Shown here: positions 22,816-34,985 of the stretch, one piece after another | Position numbering within the stretch: the stretch's first letter is position 1 | Layout of the letters: each line of letters begins with the position of its first letter | NCBI GenBank assembly: GCA_003427395.1 | Contig: BFEA01000457.1 | Coordinates: 958,284-1,014,613 of the forward strand | Direction of reading: 5' to 3' | Length of the DNA: 56,330 bases | From: Chara braunii | Lineage: Eukaryota > Streptophyta > Charophyceae > Charales > Characeae | Notes under the pieces: generated by a model | Seen by the model: only the letters and a program-made list of their open reading frames with translations | Told to the model about the DNA's origin: nothing | Database searches by the model: none | Position numbers and translations under genes: made by a program

Positions 22816-23298
22816 AAGGACCAGCCTGTGCCAACCAGTGTGGTCGAGGCGTGCACACAGGTTATTTGCAACAGTGGCCATTTTGGGAACATGGGGTCAT
22901 TATGGGTGGGCGGTAGGGGAGTTTAAGCAACGAGACGGGTCACTTTGGGAACACAACCTATCCCCAACACAGGTCATTTCGGGACTATTGTCGCGACATT
23001 CCCGATGCTGCCATTTCGCGGAGATCGCCATGCGGGACAAGGGTACAGGTGGTTTTTGGGGGGCGCAGTACTGTCGGGGGGTACTGATAGTTTCGATTGT
23101 GCTCCGATTCGAATTTCCCCGGTTGAGTAGCGACCTTCCAGGTTTGCCTCGAGTCTCCATACCTCAATCTGGCGCATTTCCACGTCGAACCCCCATGCAT
23201 GAATCTGGCGCATTTCCACGTCGAACCTCCATGCATGAACGCCAACCGGCCGACAACTAACAAGGGGTCGTGGGCTCTACAAGTTCGTAGCGGTTAGG
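22816..23298. other. Spacer with duplicated 41-bp unit, no gene
   Basis: No supported gene. A 41-bp unit (atctggcgcatttccacgtc followed by gaac...catgcatgaa) is present twice in tandem at about 23165-23245. Confidence 0.5.
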
Positions 23299-23330
<32 letters not shown>

Positions 23331-24090
23331 NNNNNNNNNNNNNNNNNNNNNNNNNNNNNNNNNNNNNNNNNNNNNNNNNNNNNNNNNNNNNNNNNNNNNN
23401 NNNNNNNNNNNNNNNNNNNNNNNNNNNNNNNNNNNNNNNNNNNNNNNNNNNNNNNNNNNNNNNNNNNNNNNNNNNNNNNNNNNNNNNNNNNNNNNNNNNN
23501 NNNNNNNNNNNNNNNNNNNNNNNNNNNNNNNNNNNNNNNNNNNNNNNNNNNNNNNNNNNNNNNNNNNNNNNNNNNNNNNNNNNNNNNNNNNNNNNNNNNN
23601 NNNNNNNNNNNNNNNNNNNNNNNNNNNNNNNNNNNNNNNNNNNNNNNNNNNNNNNNNNNNNNNNNNNNNNNNNNNNNNNNNNNNNNNNNNNNNNNNNNNN
23701 NNNNNNNNNNNNNNNNNNNNNNNNNNNNNNNNNNNNNNNNNNNNNNNNNNNNNNNNNNNNNNNNNNNNNNNNNNNNNNNNNNNNNNNNNNNNNNNNNNNN
23801 NNNNNNNNNNNNNNNNNNNNNNNNNNNNNNNNNNNNNNNNNNNNNNNNNNNNNNNNNNNNNNNNNNNNNNNNNNNNNNNNNNNNNNNNNNNNNNNNNNNN
23901 NNNNNNNNNNNNNNNNNNNNNNNNNNNNNNNNNNNNNNNNNNNNNNNNNNNNNNNNNNNNNNNNNNNNNNNNNNNNNNNNNNNNNNNNNNNNNNNNNNNN
24001 NNNNNNNNNNNNNNNNNNNNNNNNNNNNNNNNNNNNNNNNNNNNNNNNNNNNNNNNNNNNNNNNNNNNNNNNNNNNNNNNNNNNNNNNNN

Positions 24091-24132
<42 letters not shown>
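23299..24132. repeat. (GT)n microsatellite flanking a 760-N assembly gap
   Basis: TG repeat on both sides of N's from 23331 to 24090. The gap size may be an estimate. Everything about continuity across this point, including the left edge of element B, depends on the assembly. Confidence 0.95.
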
Positions 24133-24133
<1 letters not shown>

Positions 24134-24282
24134 ACAAGTCACACTGCAAGCACAGCGCGAGCAACCGAAAGATGACCATGTTCACGTCTCCATGCACACG
24201 CTCACCTCGGACTTGTGCAGGTACGTCCGTGGGCAAAAGACACCGCCGCGCTTTTTTTTCTGGGCGATCGCTGTTGGTGCGA

Positions 24283-24302
24283 ATACCCTTACAAGGGTAT
24301 CC
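24283..24302. repeat. Inverted repeat near the LTR match edge
   Basis: ATACCCTT-AC-AAGGGTAT, a perfect 8-bp-arm palindrome, also present in the right LTR at about 43424-43443. Confidence 0.7.
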
Positions 24303-25164
24303 GCCCTGGTTTTTGCAAGTGACAAAAAATAGTTTTGGTCTAGAGTTTAAGTATACCACGCTAAGCACGGTTGTGGCTATAATTGCGTGACAGGGTGGTT
24401 GACCACAATAGCGAGTGCGTGGGCGCGCAGGTTTAAGGCACGCATGATTCTTTTCTGTTATAGATCATAAAGCCGGCCCGGACCTCGGTCGTTTTGCTTG
24501 GTATTATTTTTATTACTTATTCATTTTTGAGTAAGTAGGAACTAGGGATATTTTCCTTTTGATTGGTGCGTTGGTCGAGGGGAGTGCGCGTTCGAGGACG
24601 ACGGCGACAACGGTGACCGTGTGACTGTGGCAGGTCTGGGCATGCGGAGGACCGCAAGTGGCGGCTATGGTACAACTTTGGTAAGTAGGGGCAGACGCTG
24701 GGCGGCCGCGCGCACGGTTGTCGGCGGAGATGAGACTCAGGCCAATTTCCCTGGTCCTGAACGTCGCGCCGCACCGCCTTATATGGCATTCGGCGCGTTT
24801 TGGTCTTAGGCTTGGGCTTAGCCCTATAGGTTACGGCATCGGACTATTGCTAAGGAGGTTCTAGGGTCGAGGTCGGCGGGTGTCGGAGCAACAACTGCAG
24901 CGGAGCGTGCGGAGAAAACCGAGGGGTTGAGGATCGACGGGCTATCCCCCTCTCGTTTTTGTTAATAGACGTAGCGGCGGGGCCGGCCCACGGACCGGTG
25001 GGGCTTTAGCAGTCCCCGCACCGTGCATAGGGGCCCTTATTTATGATATTCTATGTCTTTTATTTTTGGTTTTTATTCATTTTATCTATTTGTTTTTTCT
25101 TTATTATTATTATGCGTGGCCCCGCTTCGGCCCGGAGCGAGGTACCGTAGGTGTAGCAGGCGCC

Positions 25165-25260
25165 CAAGAGCCTAGCTCACTGGGCGCACCATTGAAATGT
25201 TGAAATACGGACCGCGTTCAAACCCAGGATGATGGGCTTTGATGAGTAAAAGCCGAATAT
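25165..25260 (+). repeat. tRNA-like (SINE-related) module inside the 5' LTR of element B
   Basis: A-box-like CCTAGCTCACTGGG (25171-25184) and B-box-like GCGTTCAAACCC (25214-25225), about 40 bp apart as in tRNA genes. A related module is at 49127-49260, sharing gttgaaatac, the B box and gataagcaaaagccg-like sequence. The LTR therefore seems to have captured a SINE, or to carry a Pol III-type promoter module. Present in both LTRs. Confidence 0.5.
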
Positions 25261-28096
25261 TCCGAATTGACTGAGGGCCGGGGCTGATTGACCCCGTGGC
25301 CCAGCGCAAGCCCTTCGGGACATCCGTTAAAATTAGAATGATGTAGAGAAGGCTGGTGTGGCTACGGGCGCTAGGCGCCGTAATGAACAAAACCACGGGC
25401 GGTGGGTGTACCCGCGAACTGTCCGAAAACACAGGCCAAAAGGCCTTGGTACTGCGGCGAATGAACCCGTCCGGGGTTCAGCCGCAGGTACATGCGAAAC
25501 GAATTGGTAGAACCCGGTGGGATCAGGCAACAACAATGTTGTTGTGCCGACTACCTCGTCAGACTTGGGTATAGGAGCCGCAGACTAATCGAGTCGTCTA
25601 GTAGCTGGTTCCCTCAGAATTCCACTGAAGTGCGCTGTGTGGGGCCAAGCGCTACGACGGAAAAGAGTACGGGGAAACGCCGAGAAGGGGAAAGTCAGGA
25701 AGCGGGGTGAACGAACCCGGCGGGGGCTCTGCGTCAGATACGGCCATAACAAAGATGGTGGGAGCGCCAGCTGAGCGCAGCTGTGGAGGGGTGACGAGTG
25801 ACTGAAACTAACGATTAGGCAGGATCGGGCCATAGTGGTTGCTGGGCGCTACACTAACTACAGCGGGCGAGGCGAGGCAGCAGGGCTGAAGGCGCTAACA
25901 GGAGGAAGAATGGGAGCGGGTGAACTTGGACGGGGGTGAGCATAAGGGACATTCGGAGCAAAAACAGAGATGGCGGGTGATGAACTCGGCGGAGGTAGGA
26001 AAGCTTAGCTCACCCGATCATTATCGGAATCGGGTGAGGAAGGAAATGTTTTCGGGGAATTGGAGGCGAATACGAAGATGAGAAGGACAATGAGAGAAAC
26101 CGCCCAATCCTTGATGGAAACCGGCGGGGAGAGATCCTACTCGGAGGTTTTATGGCAGGGCGAAGCTGATGGCGAAGACAGATTTGAGGATAAGTCGAGG
26201 GTTCGAGCGGCATAGATATGAAGTGTTGCGCGGAGAGAAAGAAGGTCTAAATATGGCGATGTATCTTTTCGTTTTCTAACGGAAGATTCATTTGATTTTT
26301 GCTCATGCCGTAGCGGGGGGGGGGGGGCGTAGCAGCTGGCGAGTTACTTGTTGACCAGTGCGATGCCTTTCCGATCGGTCGAAATAGCCTCCCGCTATCC
26401 CTCCGTAGGCATGGCCGAAAGGGCACTGTGTGAACCTGTCCGGGATCATAGCTAGGTGCATTGGATAGAAGGTGGGAAAGGAAGAGGGCTAAGTGAACGG
26501 GGACGTGGGATGTGTCTACGTACGAAGGAAGCGAAGAACGAAGAAGAACGGACGCATGTACCTAGTCGGTGGGGAATAGCCACCCGAGTGCATCTCCCCA
26601 TGGCTTGGAAGAAGATTCGCCTCCTCGTGGTGAGTACGGGCTCGAGAGCTACAGCTAAGAGAGAGAGTGGGCTCACCCGGTGGACTGCGGCTGCTCCTCG
26701 CTTTGCGCCGAAGCGCACTGCATCTGGTCGCGTTGCAGCGGAAGAACCACTCCCCATTCTGCTTGATAAATCTCCCCGTGTTCTAGCGGGGATTCATCAT
26801 CAAGCCTGCGTGTTTACTGCAGTGGTGGAGGAAAGCCGTAGTGGCCTGATCCCCGGTCATTTACCATTAGTCATCAACCGTCCGGCCCACAACGGCCATC
26901 TTCTTCAGTTTTCGCACTAATCACAAGTTGAGCTAACAGCGCTCGTTGTGCTCAACGCGGTCCAGACCAGTATGCTGCTCGCAGTGGACGTATCAGCAGG
27001 AAGGAGGGAGATGGTGATCTGAGGGCACGTACCTGGACTTGGTGATTGGGCCACAAGCTAAACGTCTTCATGCTCTCCGGTTGCTGCTGTGGACGTCACC
27101 AGGATGTTATGTCAACTTGCAGGCTGTGCCCTTCGCGTTCGGTGCTGCTGTGTCTTTTAGATTGGTTGCCTCGCTACAGGTGCCCAGTGCTCCAGTCTGA
27201 GGTCATTTGGCCGCTGGGTCTGAGCAAGGGCTGCTGTGACAGTGAGATGGAATGCGGGCCGCCGCTGGATGCTACTCCACGCTACTGTTGATTGCTGGAT
27301 TATTTGGCGGAGCATGGGCTATTGTGGGCATTAGCGTTCTTGTCATCTGGAAGTTGGTGTGCAACTGCTATTGATGGCTACCATTGTATGCCACTGATTA
27401 GTGCCTGTTGGTTACTGCGAACAGCTGTATATAGCCAGAAGCTATGGGAGACTGCCGTCGAGCACTATTGCTGTATGTATTGGACTATTGCCAGTTGTTG
27501 TGTGGCCACGAAAGGGCTAAGGGAAGGTGATGGGTTTCGGAGGGATGATTGGGCTGCAAGGCTGAAGGTTATATCAACAAATTGGGGGATCGTCAGAGGG
27601 TCGACGACCGGTGGTTGACTTCAGAGCTTGATCAAGCTGCTGCAGATTGGCCATCATTGTGGGGCCCTCAGGAGCTGAAGATTGCAAGGCCCTCTCTAGT
27701 GAGCTTGAGAGCACCCTTCTTGAATCCGAGGGTCTCAGACTTTCTACTTCTAACCTTCTTTTTCTAAGTCTGGTCCTGATCTGAGGGCAAGGCGGCAAGC
27801 GGGATTGCAACCCGTAGGTTCGTATCAAGACCGATTGCGGGAGCTTTGCCGGAACCTAGGCGAGCTTCTGGAGGCAGGGAACTTTCAGGTATACTATCTT
27901 TCATCTATATGACCCACTATCACCTATGTTTGTCTATCTCCCTGCAGTATGACTATTGTATGCATGCGATTGTCCCTATGGTTATTGCTTGCTTTCAGGA
28001 TTCAATCAGATTAAAGGGAAAAAATGTGTGAGAATAAAGCATAAGTTTCAGTTTATTTTGATTGAAAGCAGACATGTGATTGACAGGGTCAACCAA

Positions 28097-28781
28097 AGCC
28101 TGAGCATTGTTTCTACTGTGAATGGCTCAGGGCTATGTTTATTTGGCTGATTTTCTGAAGGACCAGACATTGTTTCTACTGTGAATGGCCTGGTCGCTGT
28201 ATTTATTTGATTGTTTTCTGGGGAACCAGGCATTGTTTCTACTGTGAATGGTCTGGCTACCCTAGTTAACTCTGAGGGTTTGCCTGATTCAAGGGGTTTA
28301 AATTCTTGTTTATTCTGAGGGAGGATTTTTGGTCTAAGGCTAAGCATTGTTTCCATGGTGAATGGTTTAGCCTGAAAACCACGCACATAAAATAAACTGA
28401 GTATAAAGAAAAATACTTTATGTATATTTGCATGTGAACTGGCAACTGGGCATTGTTTCTACTGTGAATGATCCAGCGTTAAGCCATATCGTTCAAAAAA
28501 AAAAAAAAAAAATACAGAGTATTAATGGAAATAGTTTAGGCAAGCTGAACATTGTTTCTACTGTGAATGGTCCAGTCCCCTGCCCATGTTTGTGTTTCTT
28601 TTTGAAAATAAAGTCAGAAAAATACTAAATCTTTGGATATTAAACAGCTCAGGGCGACTAGGCATTGTTTCCATGGCGAATGGCCTAGTCATCTGCCCAA
28701 AAGAAGAGAGAAGTAGTTGTGCAGCCTGTTCGTGTATATTATAAAGACAAGTTGGGCACTGTTTCCATGGCGAATGGTCCA
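28097..28781 (+). repeat. Array of eight hairpins with variable, co-varying stems
   Basis: Eight copies of a core GCATTGTTTCTACTGTGAATGG (variant centre CCATGGYG), each flanked by different but complementary stems: CTGAG/CTCAG (28101), GACCAG/CTGGTC (28161), CCAGG/TCTGG (28226), GGCTAAG/TTTAGCC (28338), CTGGG/TCCAG (28446), CTGAA/TCCAG here but TTCAG in the right LTR (28545), GACTAGG/CCTAGTC (28656), TGGG/TCCA (28753). Inside each, CATT pairs with AATG and one extra G is usually bulged. Change of stem sequence with pairing kept points to a selected RNA or DNA structure. Function unknown: a packaging, dimerisation, protein-binding or processing signal are possibilities. Confidence 0.75.
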
Positions 28782-28984
28782 TCTCTATGTCTTATGTAAG
28801 ATGGGTATAAAGATTCAAGAACTTGAAGATTCATGAACTATACATATGAAATGAACTTAGGATGGTGAGAGTACTTACATTCGTGGTTTGGTTTGCATGT
28901 GACTAGATGGGATGACTAGTTTGTTTTGGTTTCAGTTTTATAGGTAGTTGCTTTAGTTGTTCGCCACGTGCTAGAGCCATACGA

Positions 28985-29105
28985 GTTAGTGTCAATTCCT
29001 GCATTTTCTGTAATAACGTTTTTTAACTTAGGTCAATTCCTGCATTTTTTGTAATAACTTTTTTTTACTTAGGTCAATTCCTGCATTTTTTGAGATATTT
29101 TCTTA
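28985..29105. repeat. ~51-bp tandem repeat, ~3 copies
   Basis: The phrase ggtcaattcctgcattttt recurs at about 28990, 29032 and 29072, in the internal leader of element B. Confidence 0.7.
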
Positions 29106-29690
29106 TACTTGGCTTTGTATAAATCTTGGCAAGCTACTTTTCCTACGGGAAGCGCTGCCAAAATTTCTACAAATCCAAGAAGTTAGTCAACTTTTGACTT
29201 GTCAAAGTTCAACTTCTCTGTTCCATATATCTGACTTAGTTAAAATCTGGGAAGTCTCCTTTTCTAAAGGGAGTGCTGCCCAAATTTTTGCTAATTCAGG
29301 ACGTTAGGCAAAATTGAACTTTGGGAAGCCAAAGTTGCTTTCAAAATCTGAACTTAGCCTTGTATAAATTTTGGAATAGCACCTTTCTAGAGGGAGTGCT
29401 GCCGAAATTTTTAAAAATTAAGGAGTTAGTTAAATCTTGTCTAAGTTGAACGCAGGTTGTCTTGTGAGTTCAGATCTGGCTTAGTATAAATCTGGGAAGC
29501 CTCCCTTTGTAAAGGGAGTGCTGCCCAAAGTTTTACTAATTCAGAGAGTTAGACAGAATTTGACCTTCTAGCGTTAGAGATTATTTCTGCGTTCATATCT
29601 GAGCTTATATAAATTCTGGAAAGACACTTTTCCTACGGGAAACGCTGCCGAAATTTTCTTAGTTCAGAGGAGGTGGACTATATTTTGATA
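29105..29690. repeat. ~122-bp tandem repeat, five diverged copies
   Basis: Each unit has a cttagtataaatctggg-like start, a ctaaagggagtgctgcc-like middle and an aattcaggagttag-like end. Starts are near 29107, 29230, 29350, 29475 and 29598. The middle also forms a short hairpin. Non-coding. Confidence 0.75.
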
Positions 29691-31784
29691 GGTGGCGATT
29701 CAGGCGACCCTCCCACAATAGAGGAAATTTCGTAGTAGGTCTACCTTTAGCTTAAGCACCGGCTTAAAAGTAGATTTTAGTTTAGCTTATAGGGAGATTT
29801 TGAGTGAGGGTGTATTATGGAGATGTATTCTCCATACACTTATGATCTTAGCTTGGGGATTGGTCTGTCGTGTGTTACAGGTCTTTTTGATCATTTGATC
29901 CCAAGTTCAGGGCTACATCCAGCTTGATCCCTTGAATATCACTTTCTGTTATCACTGATAACAGGTCGGTTACTGATTCGTCGGTATACGACTCAATTTC
30001 AACTCTCCCTCCACACTCAACCTGAAAGGCTTTAGCCCTGGTGATTTCATTGTTTTATTAAGGTTTCACCCGGACTTTTATTGAATGGCTATTTAACAAA
30101 GGTACTGAGTATTTAATTAAGGTTGGTTGGACATGAGGTTTTGGGGCTTGCATGGCTAAAGCGAGGGGTATGAGTGTCGAAGGTGGTTNGGGTTGACTCC
30201 NTGTAGTGTNNNGGNTGTTGATTTGGTTCGTTGATGTGATTGCAGGTATGTGCTGTGAATCAGATTCTGGATTTGGTTGCCTACGATCACATATATACGT
30301 ATTATTGTGAGAGACCCCAGTGAGACCGTGAGAAGTGATCATCATAAACTTAACCCTTATATATGTATACATGGGTATACTTGGGATGAATGTTTGCATG
30401 GCTTGAGGAACCCCCATACTAAAGTCCTACTCAGAAGATGAGACTGAGGGGCTTAGGGGAAACATCTCCTTCTATTTTTATTCTTGTTTTTTGATGATTT
30501 TTCTTAGTCAGACATTTGGTCCTGGGCCGGGACTCGAGGTCCTTGTCCAGGACACCCCAAGCCCTAAGCTCTGCAGGGGAGGGTTTTTCCCTCGCGCAGA
30601 GCCTATTTGATTTGCCTACCAAGACACTCAGGCCGAGAGTCGGAGGTGCCGCCGCGGCTGCACGACTATTCCTTCAGCCGTGTAATGTCGTGAAGGGTAA
30701 GGCCCTCACGACACTTCGAGTCTGACACTTGAGTGTCATAAGCGGTACTCCAATCCACGAGGGACCGCTTGATTATGGGCACTACATAGTACGCCATCAT
30801 TGCGACTGCTTACGTATGCGTGCATTGCAAGTCGATATGAGTAGGCCCTGCGTCCGTGCGGTTTTATACTAAGTCTCGTGCGCGACGCTTACCCGATTTC
30901 CCTGTCGGAAAGTTATGGGTTGGCTACCGAGGGGCTAGGAGCGTTGTCGTGTTGTTTGTGTTGTGCCGTTTCGTTTGTGTGTTGTTATGTGTGTATGTGT
31001 GTTTGTAAAGTGGAGTGCGCGTGGTGTGTGGGATGCGTCCTAGTCGACCGGCGACGAACCACGCTTGGGACCTCAGCCCCCCAAGATGTGGGTTTGCGTG
31101 CGGGTCCGATAGAGGCATATTACCGCGCGTACCCCCTATGCTACAGTGAACGAGAAACGCCCTCGGCTGGTCCAGCTCTGCGATTGCAACTGATTAGCTT
31201 TCGTATTGTGGACTGGTAGCTCGGCGGGGATACGCCCACCGAAGGGAGGTGACAACTCCCGTAAGGTGTAGGTAAGTCGTGCCTCGCGTAGGCCCTATCC
31301 TGTCGCAGGGGCTCGCGAGAGGTATGGCTGGCGCACTCGGCCGGAGCGGCTTAAGGAAGCTCCACATGTATTATTTGCGACGAAGGATTTAAACCGACTC
31401 CTGCGTGACNCGGCCGGGAGGGTCCCGCGCCGCCCTGGTGCGGTGCTGGACTGATGCGCTCGACAGGTGGCATCGTTGCCGGGGATAACGGAAAGCCTAC
31501 CGTTGTCCCTGGTGGAACGACATCCAGGTATGAGAAGTGAATGAGAAAAGGCATAAAGGAATGATGAGAAGGCAAGGAAAGATAATGAATGATTAAGTAT
31601 GGTTGAGGAAATTTACCTACGTGAGTAAGGGAAGGTATGAAGGACGAACGCGTAGCATTGGGTAAAAGTAAGTACTAAGGGTTAGGTAGGACGGATGGAA
31701 TAGACCGGTCAAGGTGTAATGCTGAATAAAGGGATGTGTTTGTTTTTCTCTTATCAGGGAGCTTGAAGANAAAGGTNTGTCAAG
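29691..31784 (+). other. 5' leader of element B, no gene; possible leader intron
   Basis: Two kilobases without a supported ORF. Near its end, TAG|GTAAGT at 31272 and CTCTTATCAG|G at 31757 match strong donor and acceptor consensus, so a 486-nt intron (31272-31757) removed just before the gag ATG at 31785 is plausible. Single N's mark unresolved bases around 30188-30214, 31410 and 31770-31844. Confidence 0.4.
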
Positions 31785-33671
31785 ATGNCGCAAGGCGGCG
31801 GNGCATCNGGTGGTCCCANGAAGGGNCTNACGNTCGATGACCTNATTGCGGCCATTGACCGGCATGAAAGGAACCCGAGCAATATCCCTAAAGTCGATAC
31901 CTTCCACTTTTGTGGGGAAAGAGTCTCGGAATGGCTGGAACAGGTGGAACAAACTTTGGTCGGGCGGTCGGACGTGGTAAAATTTCAACGCATTCTTCAG
32001 TATGTCCTCCACAGCTACCACCAGGAAGGGAATAAAGTCATAGATGCGGCCCAAGGTAGCTGGGAGAGGTTCAAGGAGGGGATGCAAAGGAAATACCGCC
32101 TGGGAGACGGGCTATTGACTACCGCGGACCTTGAGTCTATGAACAAAGAGGATTTTACGACGATAGGGGCCTTTGTTCAAAAATTTAAGAAGAGGGCGTG
32201 GAAGGTCCATGGGGTTTCGGAGGAAGCACAATGTGCCATCTTCCTGGGGCTACTCACGGCATCGGAGGCCGTCGAGTTGACGAGGCATGGAGGAGGTAGC
32301 ATCAAGCTCACCTGGGCCACCATTGACAGAGGGGTGGAAGTTGGGTGTTTGGACCAGGTGGAGCAACGTCAGGTACGCCTGCAAAGGCAGAAGAGAAAGG
32401 AAAGAGATGCGACCGCTTCTGGGACCCCGGGGGTAACAAGGATTGTTACAGACGTATTGGCACAGCTGGGGTATGCGACAAAGCCGGTGGTGCAAAGGAG
32501 GGTAATAACGGTTGTCCAAGTGAAAGGAAAGGAGCCGGTGATAGAGGAGGCTGTTCAGGAGGAGCTCTGGGAAGAGGAAGAGCTTGTGCCGCAGCCCCTG
32601 ACGAAGGCCCAACGCAAAGTGCGTAACTTGGCGCAGGGCGGACAGGGATCAGGAAAAGCGGAGGCGCCTCAGGCCTTGACAGCAACCCCTTTAAATGTGG
32701 CGGCTCCATCATCTAGTACGGGCCCCTCGCAAGGAGGGNCGCCCTCCTACGGACAGTGGCCCTGGCCAGTGATCAATGCAATCGTACCATGGGGTAGCCC
32801 GCCACCAGTAGCCGGACCGCAAACGAGTATGCCGCCACCCATCTACCCCGCAGCCAAGGCCCATCCTGTGGCTCCGCCGCCGTCACCCGCTCCCAGTTCA
32901 TAGGGAAGCGTGGCTGGAGGTGGGAACCAAGGGCAGGGCAATCAAGGCAACGGAGGGAGGGGTGGAGGAACGGGGCGAGGCAGGAATGGTGGCGGAAGAG
33001 GAAGGCAATGGAATGGTCAAGGCCAAGGGAATCAAGGCCAAGGGTATCAAGGTCAGGGGTACCAAGGCCAGGGGAATCAAGGTCAGGGGTATCAAGGTCA
33101 GGGGTACCAAGACCAGGGGGATCAGGGAAGTCAGGGGCATGGAAGACCCCGTTTTGACTGGAGGACAGCCATCTGCCAACATTGTGACCAACAAGGCCAC
33201 ACTATAAGGTTCTGTAATATAAGATGGGAAGACGAGAGGAGCGAGTTGATTTCCTTCACTATGGATGAGAATATTAACGATCAGTTTGGGGAGGCCATCA
33301 ATAGAAGGCTTGGAGGAGTGAGGGCGGAAGCCCAACGAAGAGCGGCAGCTGGGCCGCCACCCCCTGCCATGTTCAGGCTATGGCAGGAGAAGGAAGGACC
33401 ATCGGTGGGGATAGAGGAATTCAGGTTACGGCAGGAAAAGGAGGAACCACCGATTGGGGTGGAGGAAGTGGGGAGCGATGAGGAAGTGACTCAAGGGCTA
33501 CGAGGAGGAAGCAAAAGGGAAGAGCCCATAATCGTCAAGTCAGATGACGAGGATGAGGAAGAAAGGATGGAACCTCCGTCCGTCTTGTTGGGGAAAATGG
33601 AGGAGCTGTTGGATAAGATGGGGAGGTACCAACAGAAGTTGGTGGGCCCCTGTGAGGAAGTGAGGAAATGA
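31785..33671 (+). pseudogene. gag: Gag of element B (capsid-like region plus CCHC nucleocapsid)
   Basis: ATG 31785 follows a short leader. The frame runs to TGA 33669-33671 with one internal TAG at 32901-32903. The N-terminal ~220 codons form a gag-type helical region (FHFCGERVSEWLEQVEQ, WERFKEGMQRKYRLGD, TIGAFVQKFKKRAW), as in Ty3/gypsy capsid domains. A Pro/Ala linker and a Gln/Gly repeat (GQGYQGQG type, about 33010-33130) precede a zinc knuckle CQHCDQQGHTIRFC (CX2CX4HX4C, 33174-33215). Gag would assemble the particle and bind element RNA. The same frame continues into protease, so gag and pol were one polyprotein, without a programmed frameshift. Confidence 0.85.
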
Positions 33672-34985
33672 AAGTCTAACATCCCTAAGGTGTTCCTCTA
33701 CGACTCTGGTCCGGAGTCAGTGCCTGGGCGACCCAGAGTAAATGTGGGGGGGTCGTGCCCACAATCGGGGATGATGGGGAGACCCTTCACCCCGCAGGCC
33801 CGGCTGGCACAGGCAGCACGAACGAGAAATCAAGCCAAAGCCAGCGCCAGCCAAGAACTTCCAAGGAGGGAGCCGGAGCCAGGAAAAAGAAAGGAGGCTG
33901 TGGAAGTGGAGGATGACAACAATGAGGAGGAAGAGGACGAGAGGCTGCGTAGGGAGGAGGATCAGAGAGCGGAGCAGCGCGCAAGGAAAAAGGGAGCCAC
34001 GGGAGAGGTCGAGTCGGTCGTACGCGACGGACCGCCCTAAAGGAAAAAGTATGCGGTTCGGTTGGAGGAGGGGTTTGACGTGGAGAAAGTGATCGACCGG
34101 CTGCTAGAAGGGCACAATGACTTCATGACTCTGAAGGAAATCCTAGCGTTGGCCCCGCGACTCCGCGATGAACTCAAGAGGAGATTGTCGCGGCGCCTGG
34201 TGCCAAATGTCCATCTTGGTACGATCCTGCCCAAGGAGGCTGAGTGGGCGGAGTCGGGTACGAAAATGGAGTGGAAGTGCGTAGCCTGCGGCACGGTGAA
34301 TTTGGTGGTGAAGGGTTCTAAGTGCGCAGCAATGGTGGACACCGGGGCGGAGATGAACATTATTCGGGAGGCAGACGCGATTAGATTCGGGCTGGATATA
34401 GACCGTTCTGACTGCGCTATTCTGCACGGAGCCAGTTGCAAGGCCGTATTTTGTGGGACAGCCTCGAATGTACTTATCAAGGTTGGAAATGTAAAAACCC
34501 GAGCTTGACTCTTCATCATGCCGGACGTGGATCACGGAATCCTCCTGGGGATGTCATTCCTAAGCAGGACGGAGACCGTGATATTCAATAAGCATGACGA
34601 GGCGTTAATCCTCCTCTTATGCGATCCGGCCTGCGGGAATTACGAAATAATTACCTGCAGGAACACAGGGCCAAGGAGTATAAGGAACCGGCCCAATCGG
34701 GGATCATTCACGATTGAAGAGTCGGAAGGTGAGCGTCGGAGGCTACGGGCAGAGCCCGAAGAAGGAAAGAGGGTGGAAGCATTTTCCCTCAGTCTGTCAG
34801 ATGTTGGGAAGGCCATGGACTTGGTGGCCGCGCATGAGATAGCAGATCCGGATACCATCCAAACTCTAAGGGAGCAAGTTATGGAATGCCCCGAGGCAGG
34901 AAGGTTGGAGCTGGTATATCGGTTTCCGGGCAGCGGGAGGAGCCCCGCATCAGCGCAGGCGCAATCTGTGAGCCGGCCTTTTTTA
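33672..34985 (+). pseudogene. pro: Linker and aspartic protease of element B
   Basis: Continues the gag frame through TGA 33669, TAA near 34038 and TGA near 34506. An acidic, Glu/Arg-rich linker (33780-34035) is followed by a retropepsin core: active-site AMVDTGAEMNII (about 34331-34366) and a flap/ILG-type segment DHGILLGMSFLSRT (about 34526-34567). The protease would cleave the polyprotein. The frame shifts by one somewhere between about 34890 and 34985, ahead of the RT. Confidence 0.8.

Larger units (their letters stand above)
24278..28790 (+). repeat. 5' LTR of element B (5'-truncated)
   Basis: Direct repeat of 43419-47617, with the plus-strand gag-pol between the copies. The match starts at TGCGAATACCC (24278) and is clear to about 28636. 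Hairpins continue to 28781 without a counterpart in the right copy. Because the right LTR probably starts at 42779, next to a polypurine tract, this copy seems to lack the first ~640 bp. That loss may be real or caused by the nearby gap. Contents are a tRNA-like module (25165-25260), a G10 run near 26316 and the hairpin array. At over 4.2 kb it is a giant LTR. Confidence 0.8.

Noticed and set aside
23257-24390. Very long frames through the N gap
   Set aside because: They exist only because N codons and GT repeats contain no stops.
26456-26920. 155-codon plus-strand frame in the 5' LTR
   Set aside because: The other LTR copy has a frameshift in it (about 45960) and it has no recognisable feature.
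27046-27291. 81-codon Cys-rich frame conserved at 46265-46510
   Set aside because: Conserved only because both lie in LTRs of one element. No domain, and no evidence of selection.
28048-28386. Minus-strand frame with repeated PFTVETM peptides
   Set aside because: The peptide is the reverse reading of the hairpin core. Frames are broken and spacing varies, while stem pairing explains the conservation better.
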